A stretch of DNA of 64,000 bases from Streptomyces sp. NBC_01235 (GCF_035989285.1 NZ_CP108513.1:10354001-10418000); one strand, 5' to 3'; shown: positions 16,172 through 27,128, numbered from the stretch's first letter. Program-made: numbers and translations. Notes: generated by a model from the sequence alone, not told the origin.

Positions 16172-16823
16172 ACTTCGGGTCTTCGCCCACGGCGCGGGCC
16201 GCCGTTCGCCAGGCCGCTGTGACGGCCAGCCGGGCTGCCCTCGTGCCTCTCTCCGTCTCCGAGGGCAGACGCAGCGGTGCGCCGAGGTGGACATGGCAGT
16301 GCGGGCGTCGGACAGGGGCCGTCAGCGTGCCCGCCAGTTGCTTCGCGGCCGACCCCGACGCGATCCGACGGGCGCCCGCGTGGCCCACCGGCACGACCAG
16401 CGCGCCGGTCGCCTGCGCCAGGCGGGCGAGGCCGGTGCGGAACGGCTCCGGCGCGGTGGCGGCCGCGTCCCTGCGGCGCGGCAGCCCGCCCTCGCCGTAG
16501 AGGAGCACGTGCCGGCCGCCGGCCAGCGCCTCGGCGGCGGCGTCGAGGGCCAGCGCCGCGTGTGCCGTCCGACGGCGGACCGGTATGTGCCCTTCGCGGG
16601 ACAGCGCCCTGCCGAGCAGCGGGACGCGCCACAGCCCCGCGGTCGCCATGACCACCGGCTCCAGCTCGAACCGCCGCAGCGCGGTCATGACGACGGCGGG
16701 GTCGGCCATGGAGTCGTGGTTCGCCACGAAGATGGTTCCCGCGGGCAGGCGCAGCTTGATCTCACTGGTGACGGTGAGCCGCCCGAAGAACGGCGTCAGG
16801 GCGATGACGGCACGGCTGAACAC
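16170..16823 (-). CDS. 1-acyl-sn-glycerol-3-phosphate acyltransferase family protein
   Basis: A 217-residue PlsC-like acyltransferase. NHDSMADP near residues 35-42 is the catalytic NHx4D box; GEGGLPRR later fits the EGG acyl-acceptor box, and VVPVGHAG the final conserved strand. The family transfers an acyl chain to a lysophospholipid at the membrane. The GTG start at 16823 has GGAGG seven bases upstream. It is divergent from a small membrane protein gene, with a palindromic operator between them. The substrate is not defined by the sequence. Confidence 0.85.
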   Translation of the reverse strand: MFSRAVIALTPFFGRLTVTSEIKLRLPAGTIFVANHDSMADPAVVMTALRRFELEPVVMATAGLWRVPLLGRALSREGHIPVRRRTAHAALALDAAAEALAGGRHVLLYGEGGLPRRRDAAATAPEPFRTGLARLAQATGALVVPVGHAGARRIASGSAAKQLAGTLTAPVRRPHCHVHLGAPLRLPSETERGTRAARLAVTAAWRTAARAVGEDPK

Positions 16824-16884
16824 GAAGGAGCCTCCGGTAAGGGCGGTCGGGGCCCCAGTGTCGTGCGGCGGGGACGACCCGTGC

Positions 16885-16902
16885 CTGAGTACGGCTACTC
16901 AG
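16885..16902. promoter_or_regulatory. Palindrome CTGAGTA-N4-TACTCAG
   Basis: A 7-4-7 inverted repeat located between the divergent acyltransferase and small membrane protein genes. The core TGAGTA-N4-TACTCA recurs twice at 30091-30171, again between divergent genes with a small membrane protein on one side. It is probably an operator for one regulator acting at both loci. Confidence 0.7.
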
Positions 16903-17005
16903 ATCCCGGCCGGCGCCGGGCCGGTTCCGTGGTGTTCGGCGCCCGGTCGGGGGCATCCGCAGAACGACGACACCGAACGAACCGACACCCCGAAGGGACG
17001 TACCC

Positions 17006-17182
17006 GTGCTCGCCATCATCTCGGCGGTGCTGTTCTTCATCGCCTTCCTGATCAACGCGGCAGAGATCTCGACCAACGACACCTTCACCTCCACCAACCT
17101 CATGCTTCTCGGCCTGGCGGTGCTCGCCCTCCACGTCGCGGGCATCGGCAGTGGCTGGTCGGTGCGGGGCCGCCGACGCTGA
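17006..17182 (+). CDS. Small two-helix membrane protein
   Basis: A 58-residue protein starting [20 protein letters not shown]. It has two hydrophobic segments separated by a short polar loop ([11 protein letters not shown]) and a basic tail ending GRRR. GTG 17006 is preceded by AAGGGA at a good distance. Third-position G/C is very high, supporting real coding. I recall very similar conserved Streptomyces proteins without known function. The TGAGTA palindrome lies about 100 bases upstream. Confidence 0.8.
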   Translation: MLAIISAVLFFIAFLINAAEISTNDTFTSTNLMLLGLAVLALHVAGIGSGWSVRGRRR

Positions 17183-17282
17183 GCGCAACCGCGAAGAACC
17201 GGCCCGTACTCGCGGACAGCCACTCCCACAAGGGAAGATGGGACCGCAAGCCAATGGTCAACCGATGTGGAGGAGCGGGCAC

Positions 17283-18923
<1,641 letters not shown>

Positions 18924-18947
18924 GGCGAGGTCGGCCACACCCCCTCG

Positions 18948-19115
18948 GTGGCCTGCTGGGAGGCGGACGGCGCGGTGCGTGCCCGGTGGCGGCGCACCGC
19001 GTCGAGGTTGGCGCAGCGCGGGGAGCCGGAACGGCACGCCGACGGCGTCGTCCGCATCACCTACGCGGCCCGGCCGCTCGCCCTGGACCGGGAGGCTGAG
19101 CCCGCCGAACGGTGA
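18948..19115 (+). pseudogene. Coding-like remnant after pgm
   Basis: A 55-codon open stretch from GTG 18948 to TGA 19113, with about 90% G/C at third positions. It includes ACWEADGAVRARWRR and VVRITYAARPLALDRE. It has no ribosome site and is in the same frame as pgm past its stop. I do not recognise it. It is more likely the tail of a deleted gene than a functional protein, but a read-through extension of Pgm cannot be excluded. Confidence 0.3.
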
Positions 19116-19206
19116 CGCGCGTTGCGACCACGGCCGCATTTCTACGAATCGGTCTCGATCCGGGCCGCCGCTTTGGCCCCGGGAGCGGTGCGGCGATCAT
19201 GGGGCC

Positions 19207-20322
19207 ATGCACCGGCCCGTCCGACTCCGCACCCCCGAGTGGTTCACGGTCGACGACTCGACTCTGAACGTCGCTCTCGTGTACCCGATGCAGGGGCCCG
19301 CCGGGGTGTTCGGCCCCGCCTGCGAGATGTGCGCCCGGCTGGCCGCCGAGGAGGTCAACAAGGCGGGGGGCGTGCTGGGTAGGGAGCTGCGGCTCCTGGA
19401 GGTCGACGGCGGCGCCGATCCGCAGCAGGTCGCGGAGGACGTGGAGGCCCTGGTGGCCACGGGCGTGGTGCAGGGGGTCACGGGCTGGCACATCTCCTCG
19501 GTGCGGCAGGCGATGGCCCCGCGGATCGCCCACCGGGTGCCCTACGTCTACACCGCTCTCTACGAGGGCGGCGAGCGCACCGACGGCGTCTACCTGACGA
19601 GCGAGACCCCCGCCTCGCAGCTGCTGCCCGCCATGCGGTTGCTCACCGAGAACCGGGGCGTGCGCCGCTGGTTCGTCGTCGGCAACGACTACGTCTGGCC
19701 CCGGCGCACCGCCCGGGCGGCCCGCCGCTACGCACGCGACTCCCGTGGCCGGGTCTGCGGCGAGGCCTATCTTCCGCTGGGCGCAGACGACTTCCACGAC
19801 GTGCTGCGCCGGATCGAGCGGGCCGACGCCGACGCCGTGCTGATGCTGCTGGTCGGCAGCGACGCGATCCGCTTCAACCGGGCCTTCGCCACCGCCGGAC
19901 TCGACCAGCGCTGTCTCAGGCTCAGCACGCTGATGGACGAGAACATGCTGCTGGGCAGCGGCCCCGAGGCCACCGTCGACCTCTACAGCACGGCCGGTTT
20001 CTTCGCCTCGCTGGCCGACCGGAACACCATGGACTTCCACGGGCAGTACGCCGACCGCTTCGGCGTGACGGCCCCGACCCCGGGCAGTCTCGGCGAGTCC
20101 TGCTACGAGGGCGTGCTGCTGCTCGCGGCGCTCATCGAACGGGCCCGCACGCTGGACGTGTCCGCCATCGGGGCCGCAGCCGACACCGTCTCGTACGAGG
20201 GCCCGCGGGGTCTGCTGAGCCTGGACGGCCGCCATGTGCGCCAGCGCATCTACCTGGCCCGGGCGGAGGGTCTCGACTTCAACGTCCTCGCCCAACTGCG
20301 CGCTCCGCACGAGTTGTCGTGA
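19207..20322 (+). CDS. AmiC-like soluble substrate-binding protein near the urea importer
   Basis: A 371-residue periplasmic-binding-protein-like (type 1, Leu/Ile/Val class) protein without any signal peptide. LNVALVYPMQGPAGVFGPA opens the binding fold and VGNDYVWPRRTAR mirrors VGSDYVFPRTANK of UrtA encoded downstream. Cytoplasmic members of this family, such as Pseudomonas AmiC, sense amides and control gene expression through a partner. An amide or urea sensor role is therefore inferred. No AmiR-type antiterminator is nearby; the convergent MarR gene overlaps its 3' end by 44 bases. ATG 19207 lacks a strong ribosome site. Confidence 0.8.
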   Translation: MHRPVRLRTPEWFTVDDSTLNVALVYPMQGPAGVFGPACEMCARLAAEEVNKAGGVLGRELRLLEVDGGADPQQVAEDVEALVATGVVQGVTGWHISSVRQAMAPRIAHRVPYVYTALYEGGERTDGVYLTSETPASQLLPAMRLLTENRGVRRWFVVGNDYVWPRRTARAARRYARDSRGRVCGEAYLPLGADDFHDVLRRIERADADAVLMLLVGSDAIRFNRAFATAGLDQRCLRLSTLMDENMLLGSGPEATVDLYSTAGFFASLADRNTMDFHGQYADRFGVTAPTPGSLGESCYEGVLLLAALIERARTLDVSAIGAAADTVSYEGPRGLLSLDGRHVRQRIYLARAEGLDFNVLAQLRAPHELS

Positions 20323-20758
20323 CGTTCCCTCCGTCCTCCAGCACCTCAGCCAGCCGTTCCAGCAGGCCCTCCAGCCGCTCGCCCCGCTCGTCGTCCATGA
20401 GCAGCGGCTCCAACTCCGCCCAGTCGGCCCGTACTTCGCGGACCAGCTGCTGCCGGCGCCGCACGCCCCGCGGGGTGAGGTAGGCCAGTACCCGGCGGCG
20501 GTCGACCGGGTCGACCCTGCGGAACACGAGGTTCTGGTCGACGAGTTGGTCGACCAACTTGGTGGCACTCGGAGCCGGCATGAAGGCGTGGTCGGCAACG
20601 GCCGTCATGTGATGCCCTTGCCCGTCCGAGAGCAGGTCCAGAACCTGCCAGGCCTCCACCGAGCAGTCGAACTCCTCCAGTACGGACTGGACCCGGCGGA
20701 CGGCGAGACGTTCGGCACGGGTCAGCAGACGGAGCAGTTCCTGGGGCTGCCTCGCCAT
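20279..20758 (-). CDS. MarR family transcriptional regulator, divergent from urt operon
   Basis: A 159-residue winged-helix MarR protein. The recognition region is FMPAPSATKLVDQLVDQ and the wing is FRRVDPVDRRRVLAYLTPRG. ATG 20758 follows GGAGGAG, so the in-frame upstream extension is unlikely. The gene is divergent from urtA with about 257 bases between, including an A/T-rich palindromic segment, so it is a good candidate for controlling the urea operon. Its 3' end overlaps the AmiC-like gene on the other strand. Confidence 0.88.
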   Translation of the reverse strand: MARQPQELLRLLTRAERLAVRRVQSVLEEFDCSVEAWQVLDLLSDGQGHHMTAVADHAFMPAPSATKLVDQLVDQNLVFRRVDPVDRRRVLAYLTPRGVRRRQQLVREVRADWAELEPLLMDDERGERLEGLLERLAEVLEDGGNVTTTRAERAVGRGR

Positions 20759-20843
20759 CGCACTCCTCCGGATCGGGCGTTCTCGAAGTCCTGTTTCCCC
20801 GTGCGGGGTTGACGGGAGCCTACCGCAAAAGGCCCTTTCCCCA

Positions 20844-20873
20844 GGAAGTATCGATACCCGCATTATTACTTCC
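20844..20873. promoter_or_regulatory. Palindromic operator candidate between MarR and urtA
   Basis: GGAAGTA at 20844-20850 and TACTTCC at 20867-20873 form an inverted repeat, and GTATCGATAC at 20848-20857 is a perfect 10-bp palindrome overlapping it. The region is unusually A/T-rich for this genome, as expected for a promoter. Binding by the divergent MarR is inferred. Confidence 0.55.
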
Positions 20874-21015
20874 ACCAGAAACTGATCTTCAATTGCGTGG
20901 AAACGCAGCGGAAACAGTCTCCTCGCAGGCTGAGCGCGCTTCATCCGTTCCCTCCCCAGAGTCCTCAGTGTCCTTCCGCTCTCTTCGCACGCCCCTCGGG
21001 GCATGGAGGTTTCGT

Positions 21016-22272
21016 ATGTCCGGGCTCAGCATCAGCAGACGAGGCCTGTTGGCCGGTATCTCGGCCGTCGGCGCCTCCGCCGCGCTCAGCGCCTGTGGCG
21101 CCAAGACCGGTGACGGCACCTCGACGGACGCGGCCGGCGCCTCCGCCGACACCTCCGGCAGCACGGTCGGGGTCGGCCTGCTGAACTCACTGTCGGGCAC
21201 CATGGCCATCAGCGAAGTCACCGTCCACAACGCGCTGTTGCTCGCCATCAAGGAGATCAACGCAGCGGGCGGGGTGCTCGGCAAGAAGCTCAAGGCCGTC
21301 AGCCAGGACGGCGCCTCCGACTGGCCCACCTTCGCGGAGAAGGCGGAGGCCCTGATCAAGGACGACAAGGTCGCGGCCACCTTCGGCTGCTGGACCTCGG
21401 CCAGCCGCAAGGCCGTCAAGCCGGTATTCGAGCGGTACAAGTCGTTGCTCTTCTACCCCGTCCAGTACGAGGGCCTGGAGGAGTCGCCGTACATCTTCTA
21501 CATCGGCGCCACCACCAACCAGCAGATCGTCCCGGCCCTCGACTACCTCAAGAAGCAGGGTCTGACCAAGCTTTACCTCGTCGGCAGTGACTATGTCTTC
21601 CCACGCACCGCCAACAAGATCATCAAGGCGTACGCGAAGGCCAAGGGGATGACGGTGGTCGGCGAGGACTACGCACCGCTCGGATCCACGGAATTCGGCA
21701 CCATCGTCAACAAGGTCAAGGACTCCGGCGCGGACGCCGTGTTCAACACCCTCAACGGCGACAGCAACGTGGCCTTCTTCAAGGAGTACAAGTCCTCCGG
21801 GCTGACCGCGAAGAGCATGCCGGTGCTGTCGGTCTCCATCGCCGAGGAGGAGGTGAAGAGCATCGGCACCCAGTACCTCCAGGACCAGCTGACCGCGTGG
21901 AACTACTACGAAACCACGCCCGGCGCGGCCAACACCAAGTTCGTGGCGGCCTACCAGGCCGAGTACGGCAAGGACAAGCCGACCAGCGACCCGATGGAGG
22001 CCGCGTACGTCTCCGTCCACCTGTGGAAGGCGATGGTCGAGAAGGCGGGCTCGTTCGACGTGGCCAAGGTCAAGGCGGCCTCGGACGGCATCACCTTCGA
22101 CGCCCCCGAGGGCAAGGTCACCGTCGACGGAGCGAGCCAGCACGTCCACAAGACGGCCCGGATCGGCAAGGTCGGTGCGGACGGCCTGATCACCGAGGTC
22201 TGGAACTCGGGCGGCCCGATCAAGCCGGACCCGTACCTCAAGGGCTACGACTGGGCCTCCGGCCTGTCCTGA
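21016..22272 (+). CDS. urtA: Urea ABC transporter substrate-binding protein
   Basis: A 418-residue lipoprotein. SRRGLLAG near the start followed by a hydrophobic run and LSACG looks like a Tat-type signal with a lipobox. The mature part carries VGLLNSLSGTMAISE and FGCWTSASRKAVKPVFE, typical of UrtA. It captures urea outside the cell for UrtBCDE. ATG 21016 has GGAGG six bases upstream. It is first in the operon after the MarR/urtA promoter region. No urease genes lie in this window. Confidence 0.95.
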   Translation: MSGLSISRRGLLAGISAVGASAALSACGAKTGDGTSTDAAGASADTSGSTVGVGLLNSLSGTMAISEVTVHNALLLAIKEINAAGGVLGKKLKAVSQDGASDWPTFAEKAEALIKDDKVAATFGCWTSASRKAVKPVFERYKSLLFYPVQYEGLEESPYIFYIGATTNQQIVPALDYLKKQGLTKLYLVGSDYVFPRTANKIIKAYAKAKGMTVVGEDYAPLGSTEFGTIVNKVKDSGADAVFNTLNGDSNVAFFKEYKSSGLTAKSMPVLSVSIAEEEVKSIGTQYLQDQLTAWNYYETTPGAANTKFVAAYQAEYGKDKPTSDPMEAAYVSVHLWKAMVEKAGSFDVAKVKAASDGITFDAPEGKVTVDGASQHVHKTARIGKVGADGLITEVWNSGGPIKPDPYLKGYDWASGLS

Positions 22273-22364
22273 TCCCCGGCCCCGAGGTGGGACCCGGCCC
22301 CGACACCGGGCCGGGTCACGCCCATGGCCGGCCCGCACTCCCGTCCCCGACCAGGAGCCGCTTC

Positions 22365-23252
22365 ATGACGGTCATCCTCAGCCAGTCCTTCACCGGCATC
22401 AGCATCGGTGCCGTCCTCCTGCTCATCGCGCTCGGTCTGACCCTGACCTTCGGTCAGATGGGCGTGATCAACATGGCGCACGGCGAGTTCATCATGGCCG
22501 GCGCCTACACCACGTACGTCCTGCAGAAGTCCGTCAGCAGCGCCGGCGTCTCCCTGCTCGTCGCCCTGCCCGTGGCCTTCCTGGTCGCCGGCGCCATGGG
22601 CGCGCTGCTGGAGTGGCTGCTCATCCGGCGCCTGTACACCCGCCCGCTGGACACCCTGCTGGTCACCTGGGGCGTCTCCCTGATGCTCCAGCAGCTCGCC
22701 CGGGACGTCTTCGGCGCCCCCAACGTCCAGACCCACGCCCCCGACCTGCTCACCGGCAACATCTCCCTGGGCGGCGGCATCACCTTCGCCAACAGCCGGC
22801 TGTTCATCCTCGGCCTGGCCCTGTTCTGCGTCCTCGCCCTCACGCTCATCCTGCGGCTCACCCCGCTGGGCCGCCGTATCCGGGCCGTCGTGCAGAACCG
22901 CGACCTCGCCGAGGTGTCGGGCATCGCCACCGGGCGGGTCGACCGCATGACCTTCTTCATCGGCTCGGGCCTCGCGGGAGTGGCCGGTGTCGCGCTCACC
23001 CTGGTCGGCCCGATCGGCCCGACGATGGGCACCAACTACATCGTCGACGCCTTCCTGGTCGTCGTCGTGGGCGGCATCGGGCAGCTCAAGGGCAGCGTGA
23101 TCACCGCCTTCGCGCTCGGCGTGCTCCAGTCGGTCCTCGAGTACTCGACGACGGTCAGCGTCGCGAAGGTCATCGTGCTCGTGGCGATCGTCGCCTTCCT
23201 CCAGTGGCGACCCCAGGGCCTGTACACACTGCGCACCCGGAGCCTGGCATGA
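22365..23252 (+). CDS. urtB: Urea ABC transporter permease UrtB
   Basis: A 295-residue branched-chain-type permease (LivH class). TLTFGQMGVINMAHGEF near residues 26-42 is the family signature, and GGIGQLKGSVI lies near the C-terminus. About eight hydrophobic segments are visible. ATG 22365 has AGGAG upstream. Its last bases overlap urtC as ATGA, so the two are coupled. Confidence 0.95.
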   Translation: MTVILSQSFTGISIGAVLLLIALGLTLTFGQMGVINMAHGEFIMAGAYTTYVLQKSVSSAGVSLLVALPVAFLVAGAMGALLEWLLIRRLYTRPLDTLLVTWGVSLMLQQLARDVFGAPNVQTHAPDLLTGNISLGGGITFANSRLFILGLALFCVLALTLILRLTPLGRRIRAVVQNRDLAEVSGIATGRVDRMTFFIGSGLAGVAGVALTLVGPIGPTMGTNYIVDAFLVVVVGGIGQLKGSVITAFALGVLQSVLEYSTTVSVAKVIVLVAIVAFLQWRPQGLYTLRTRSLA

Positions 23253-24364
23253 CGACCACAACCACGCCCACCGTCACGGCGCCCTCCGTGCCCCTGCTCA
23301 AACGCTTCCGGGTACCCGGCGCCTTCGTCCTCGGCGCCGTACTCCTCCTCGGCGTGGCCCCGCTCGCCCTCTCCGACTTCCGCCTCTCGCTCCTCGCGAA
23401 GTACCTGTGCTACGCGATCGTCGCCGTCGGCGTCAGCCTCGCCTGGGGCCGGGGCGGGCTCATGGTGCTCGGCCAGGGCGTCTTCTTCGGCCTCGGCGGC
23501 TACGCCATGGCCATGCACCTCAAGCTTGCCGACGCCGCCGCCACCGGCGAGACACTGCCCGACTTCATGCAGTTGTACGGCACCGGCGACGCCCTGCCCT
23601 GGTGGTGGGAGCCCTTCGCCAACCCGGCCTTCGCACTCGCCATGACGGTGCTGCTGCCCATGGCGGTCGCCGCGCTGCTCGGCTTCTTCGTCTTCCAACG
23701 CCGGGTCAAGGGCGCCTATTTCGCGATCCTCAGCCAGGCCCTGGCCGCCGCCCTGTCCATCTGGCTGATCGGCCAGCAGGCCACCACCGGCGGCACCAAC
23801 GGCCTCACCGACATCCAGGGCTTCTTCGGCTACGACCTGGGCGACCCGGTCAACCAGCGGATGGTGTACGTCGTCATCGCGGCCGTCCTGCTCCTGCTGA
23901 TGGCCGCCGCCCGCCAACTGTTCGTCAGCCGCTACGGCGAACTCCTCGTCGCGGTACGGGACTCCGAGGAGCGGGTGCGCTTCCTCGGCTACAACCCGGC
24001 AGGCGTCAAGCTCGTCGCGTACGTCGTCGCGGCCGGCATGGCGGGCCTGGCCGGCGCCCTCTTCGTGCCGGCCGTCGGGATCATCTCCCCGGCGTTGATC
24101 GGGATCGTGCCGTCCATCGGCTTCGTCATCGGCGCGGCGGTCGGCGGCCGGGCCTCGCTGGTGGGCGCGGTGCTCGGCGCGATCGCCGTGGCCTGGGCGC
24201 AGAGCACGCTCTCCGACGCCTTCCCCGCCGCGTGGACCTACCTGCAGGGCCTGCTGTTCGTGGTGGCGGTCGGTTTCCTGCCCGGCGGCCTCGCCTCCGT
24301 CGGCGTCGTCCTGCGCAGGCGACGTACCCGTACCGGTACTCGTACGACGGGAGAGACAGCATGA
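23249..24364 (+). CDS. urtC: Urea ABC transporter permease UrtC
   Basis: A 371-residue LivM-class permease. It has the LCYAIVAVGVSLAWGRGGL segment, FFGLGGYAMAMHL, GLTDIQGFFG and the cytoplasmic VRDSEERVRFLGYN loop that contacts the ATPases. It starts in an ATGA overlap with urtB and ends in one with urtD. Confidence 0.95.
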   Translation: MTTTTTPTVTAPSVPLLKRFRVPGAFVLGAVLLLGVAPLALSDFRLSLLAKYLCYAIVAVGVSLAWGRGGLMVLGQGVFFGLGGYAMAMHLKLADAAATGETLPDFMQLYGTGDALPWWWEPFANPAFALAMTVLLPMAVAALLGFFVFQRRVKGAYFAILSQALAAALSIWLIGQQATTGGTNGLTDIQGFFGYDLGDPVNQRMVYVVIAAVLLLLMAAARQLFVSRYGELLVAVRDSEERVRFLGYNPAGVKLVAYVVAAGMAGLAGALFVPAVGIISPALIGIVPSIGFVIGAAVGGRASLVGAVLGAIAVAWAQSTLSDAFPAAWTYLQGLLFVVAVGFLPGGLASVGVVLRRRRTRTGTRTTGETA

Positions 24365-25146
24365 GCGGCGAGGGACTCACGATCCGCGATCTGCGGGTGA
24401 CGTTCGACGGGTTCACCGCCGTCGACGGCGTCGATCTGGACATCCGCCCCGGTGATCTGCGCTTCCTGATCGGCCCGAACGGCGCGGGCAAGACCACGCT
24501 CGTCGACGCGGTCACCGGCCTGGTGAAGGCGACGGGCTCGGTGCGCTTCGGCGACCAGGACCTGCTGGGCAGGCCCGTGCAGAAGATCGCCCGGCTGGGG
24601 ATCGGCCGGACCTTCCAGACGGCCACGGTCTTCGAGGAGTTGACCGTCCTGCAGAACCTGGACATCGCCGCCGGCGCGGGCCGCGGGGTGTGGACCATGC
24701 TGCGGCGCCGCAAGGGCGTGCCCGAGCCGGTCGAGAAGGCCCTGGAGACCATCGGTCTGACCGGACTGCGCGACCGCCCCGCCGGGGCGCTGGCCCACGG
24801 GCAGAAGCAGTGGCTGGAGATCGGGATGCTGCTGGTGCAGGAGGTGAAGCTGCTGCTGCTCGACGAGCCCGTCGCCGGCATGAGCCACGACGAACGCGAG
24901 GCCACCGGCGAGCTGTTGCAGCGGGTGGGCGAGGACCACACGGTCGTCGTCATCGAGCACGACATGGACTTCATGCGCTCCTTCGCCCGGAGCGTCAGCG
25001 TCCTGCACGCCGGCAAGGTCCTCAGCGAGGGCTCCGTCGCCGAGGTCCAGGCCGACGCCGAGGTCCAGGAGGTCTACCTCGGGCGCGCCTCAGAACCCGC
25101 GCCCGGACCGGCCGCCGCTTCCGTACCCGTCGCCGAGGAGGCGTGA
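24361..25146 (+). CDS. urtD: Urea ABC transporter ATP-binding protein UrtD
   Basis: A 261-residue ATPase. Walker A is GPNGAGKTT, the signature region LAHGQKQWLEIGM (a UrtD-type variant of the ABC signature), Walker B LLLLDEPVAG and the H-loop VIEHDMDFM. It starts in an ATGA overlap with urtC, with GGGAGA upstream. It energises urea uptake with UrtE. Confidence 0.95.
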   Translation: MSGEGLTIRDLRVTFDGFTAVDGVDLDIRPGDLRFLIGPNGAGKTTLVDAVTGLVKATGSVRFGDQDLLGRPVQKIARLGIGRTFQTATVFEELTVLQNLDIAAGAGRGVWTMLRRRKGVPEPVEKALETIGLTGLRDRPAGALAHGQKQWLEIGMLLVQEVKLLLLDEPVAGMSHDEREATGELLQRVGEDHTVVVIEHDMDFMRSFARSVSVLHAGKVLSEGSVAEVQADAEVQEVYLGRASEPAPGPAAASVPVAEEA

Positions 25147-25151
25147 CGCCC

Positions 25152-25844
25152 ATGCTGGAGATCAACGACGTACGGGCGGGCTACGACCGCACCACCGTCC
25201 TGCACGGAGTGACCGTCGCCGTTCCGAAGGACGGCGTCGCGGCCGTCCTCGGGCACAACGGCGCCGGCAAGAGCACCCTGCTGCGGGCCGCCATGGGCCT
25301 GATCAAACCGACCGGCGGGACCGTGCGGCTCGACGGCGAGGACATCACCCGCCTTGCCCCGCACCAGCGGGTCGCGCGCGGGATGGCGTACGTCCCGCAG
25401 GGCCAGCAGTGCTTCCCGCACCTCACCGCCGCCGAGAACCTCCAACTCGTCGCCGACGGCCGCTCCGAGGGAAAGGAGGCGATCGCCGAGGCCCTGGACC
25501 TGTTCCCCGTCCTGCGCGAGCTGTCCGGCCGCCGCGCCGGACTGCTCTCCGGCGGGCAGCGCCAGCAACTCGCCATCGCCCGGGCCCTGGTGACCCGGCC
25601 GCGGCTGCTCCTGCTCGACGAACCGACCGAGGGCATCCAGCCGTCCGTCGTCGCCGAGATAGAGGAGACGATCCTCTCGCTCGCCCGGCGCGGCGGACTC
25701 TCCGTCCTCCTCGTCGAACAGCACGTCGGCTTCGCCATGCGCGCCGGCCAGCACTACCACGTCCTGGAGGCGGGCCGCGTGACCTCCTCCGGCGAGGGCG
25801 GAACGGGCGCCGAGCACACCGTACGGGCCGCGCTCAGCGTGTGA
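25152..25844 (+). CDS. urtE: Urea ABC transporter ATP-binding protein UrtE
   Basis: A 230-residue ATPase with Walker A GHNGAGKST, signature LLSGGQRQQLAIAR, Walker B LLLLDEPTEGIQPS and H-loop VEQHVGF. The GIQPS segment is typical of UrtE. I chose ATG 25152, ten bases after GAGGAGG; GTG 25143 overlaps the urtD stop and would add three residues. It is the last gene of the operon and convergent with the monooxygenase gene. Confidence 0.95.
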   Translation: MLEINDVRAGYDRTTVLHGVTVAVPKDGVAAVLGHNGAGKSTLLRAAMGLIKPTGGTVRLDGEDITRLAPHQRVARGMAYVPQGQQCFPHLTAAENLQLVADGRSEGKEAIAEALDLFPVLRELSGRRAGLLSGGQRQQLAIARALVTRPRLLLLDEPTEGIQPSVVAEIEETILSLARRGGLSVLLVEQHVGFAMRAGQHYHVLEAGRVTSSGEGGTGAEHTVRAALSV

Positions 25845-25904
25845 GGCCGGCCGAGGCAGAGGACCTGTCGGGCGGATCAGTCGCAGGACGGCAACGGCGG
25901 CCGA

Positions 25905-27128
25905 TCAGCTCGGACGCGCAGGCCGGCCTTGCGCCTGCGGCATGGGTGCGCCGGACGGCCCCGGGCGGTCGAGGGGGTCGACCGCCCAGGTGGCGGCCAG
26001 GGGGCCGAACCCGTTCTCGGCCGCCTGGGCCGCCATGCGGGCGTTCCGCGCCCGGGCCTCGGGCCCGTCCGGCAGGTGGAAGTCCTCGCCCGCCCGCGCG
26101 GAGCCGGCCTGGACGCCGGTCGCGGCCGAGAGCCTCCGGCGCACGTACCGGTCGAGCGCGTCGGGTACTTCGGCCGGCGTCGCACCCGCGAGGGCGTCGC
26201 CGAGCACGGCGGCGTCCAGGATCGCCTGCGCCGCGCCCTGGGCCTGGAACGGCACCATCGCATGGGCGCTGTCGCCCAACAGGGTCACCCGCCCGATGTT
26301 CCACCGCTCGAGCGGGGCACGGGTGTGGATGCCGTAGCGGAACACCTGCCCAGCGCGTTCGAGGACACCGAGCACCCGGGAGTCCCACCCGTCGAACTCG
26401 CGCAGTTGCTCTCCCTGCTCCGCCCGGGCGGTCCACGACTCCCGCGCCGCCTTCGTCCCGAACACGGCCACGACGTTGAGCAGTTCACGACGGCGCACCC
26501 AGTAGTGGACGAAGTGACGGCCCGGGCCCAGCCACACCCCGGTGTCCGGCAGATTCAGATCGGCCACCTCGTCGGCCGGGAGCAGCACCCGGTAGGCGGC
26601 GGTTCCCGAGAAGACCGCCTGCTCCGCGCCGAAGAGCCATGCGCGGGCCGCGGACCGCACCCCGTCCGCGGCCACGACCAGGTCCGCGCGCAGGCGTTCC
26701 CCGCCCGCCGTGGTCACGTACGCGGCGTCGTCGTCCTGGTCGATGCCCACGACGACGGTGTCGAGGCGCACCGACTCCGGGGGGATCCCGGCAGCCAGGG
26801 CATGGTGCAGATCGGCCCGGTGGACCTGCAGATAGGGCGCCCCGAACTCCTCCTCGGCCTCGCGGCCCAGTGTGTAGCGGCAGATCTCGGCTCCGTCGGA
26901 CCAGGTGCGGAAGCTCAGGTGGGAGGGACGAGCGGACTGGGCGGCGACCGTGTCGAGCAGGCCGAGCCGGCGCAGCACGCGCGTGGCGTTGGGCGCGAGC
27001 TGGATGCCGGCACCGACCTCGCCGAACCGCGGTGTGCGCTCGACGAGAGTGACCTCGCAGCCGGCCCGGCGCAGGCTCAGCGTCGCGGCCAGCCCACCGA
27101 TGCCCGCCCCCACGACGATCGCTCTCAC
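25905..27128 (-). CDS. FAD-dependent aromatic monooxygenase (salicylate/hydroxybenzoate hydroxylase type)
   Basis: A 407-residue class A flavoprotein monooxygenase. IVVGAGIGGLAATLSLRRAG is the N-terminal dinucleotide-binding fold, VVAADGVRSAAR the DG motif, and VTLLGDSAHAMVPFQAQGAAQAI the GD motif that contacts FAD. It would hydroxylate an aromatic acid with NAD(P)H and oxygen. GTG 27128 has GGGGA six bases upstream and begins right at the fold; TTG 27167 is an in-frame alternative. It stands alone, so the substrate is unknown. A 10-bp tandem repeat lies about 100 bases upstream. Confidence 0.9.
   Translation of the reverse strand: MRAIVVGAGIGGLAATLSLRRAGCEVTLVERTPRFGEVGAGIQLAPNATRVLRRLGLLDTVAAQSARPSHLSFRTWSDGAEICRYTLGREAEEEFGAPYLQVHRADLHHALAAGIPPESVRLDTVVVGIDQDDDAAYVTTAGGERLRADLVVAADGVRSAARAWLFGAEQAVFSGTAAYRVLLPADEVADLNLPDTGVWLGPGRHFVHYWVRRRELLNVVAVFGTKAARESWTARAEQGEQLREFDGWDSRVLGVLERAGQVFRYGIHTRAPLERWNIGRVTLLGDSAHAMVPFQAQGAAQAILDAAVLGDALAGATPAEVPDALDRYVRRRLSAATGVQAGSARAGEDFHLPDGPEARARNARMAAQAAENGFGPLAATWAVDPLDRPGPSGAPMPQAQGRPARPS

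Noticed and set aside
22245..23917. Large antisense frames across urtB and urtC
   Set aside because: Antisense shadows rich in Asp, Gly and Gln; the sense frames have conserved permease motifs.
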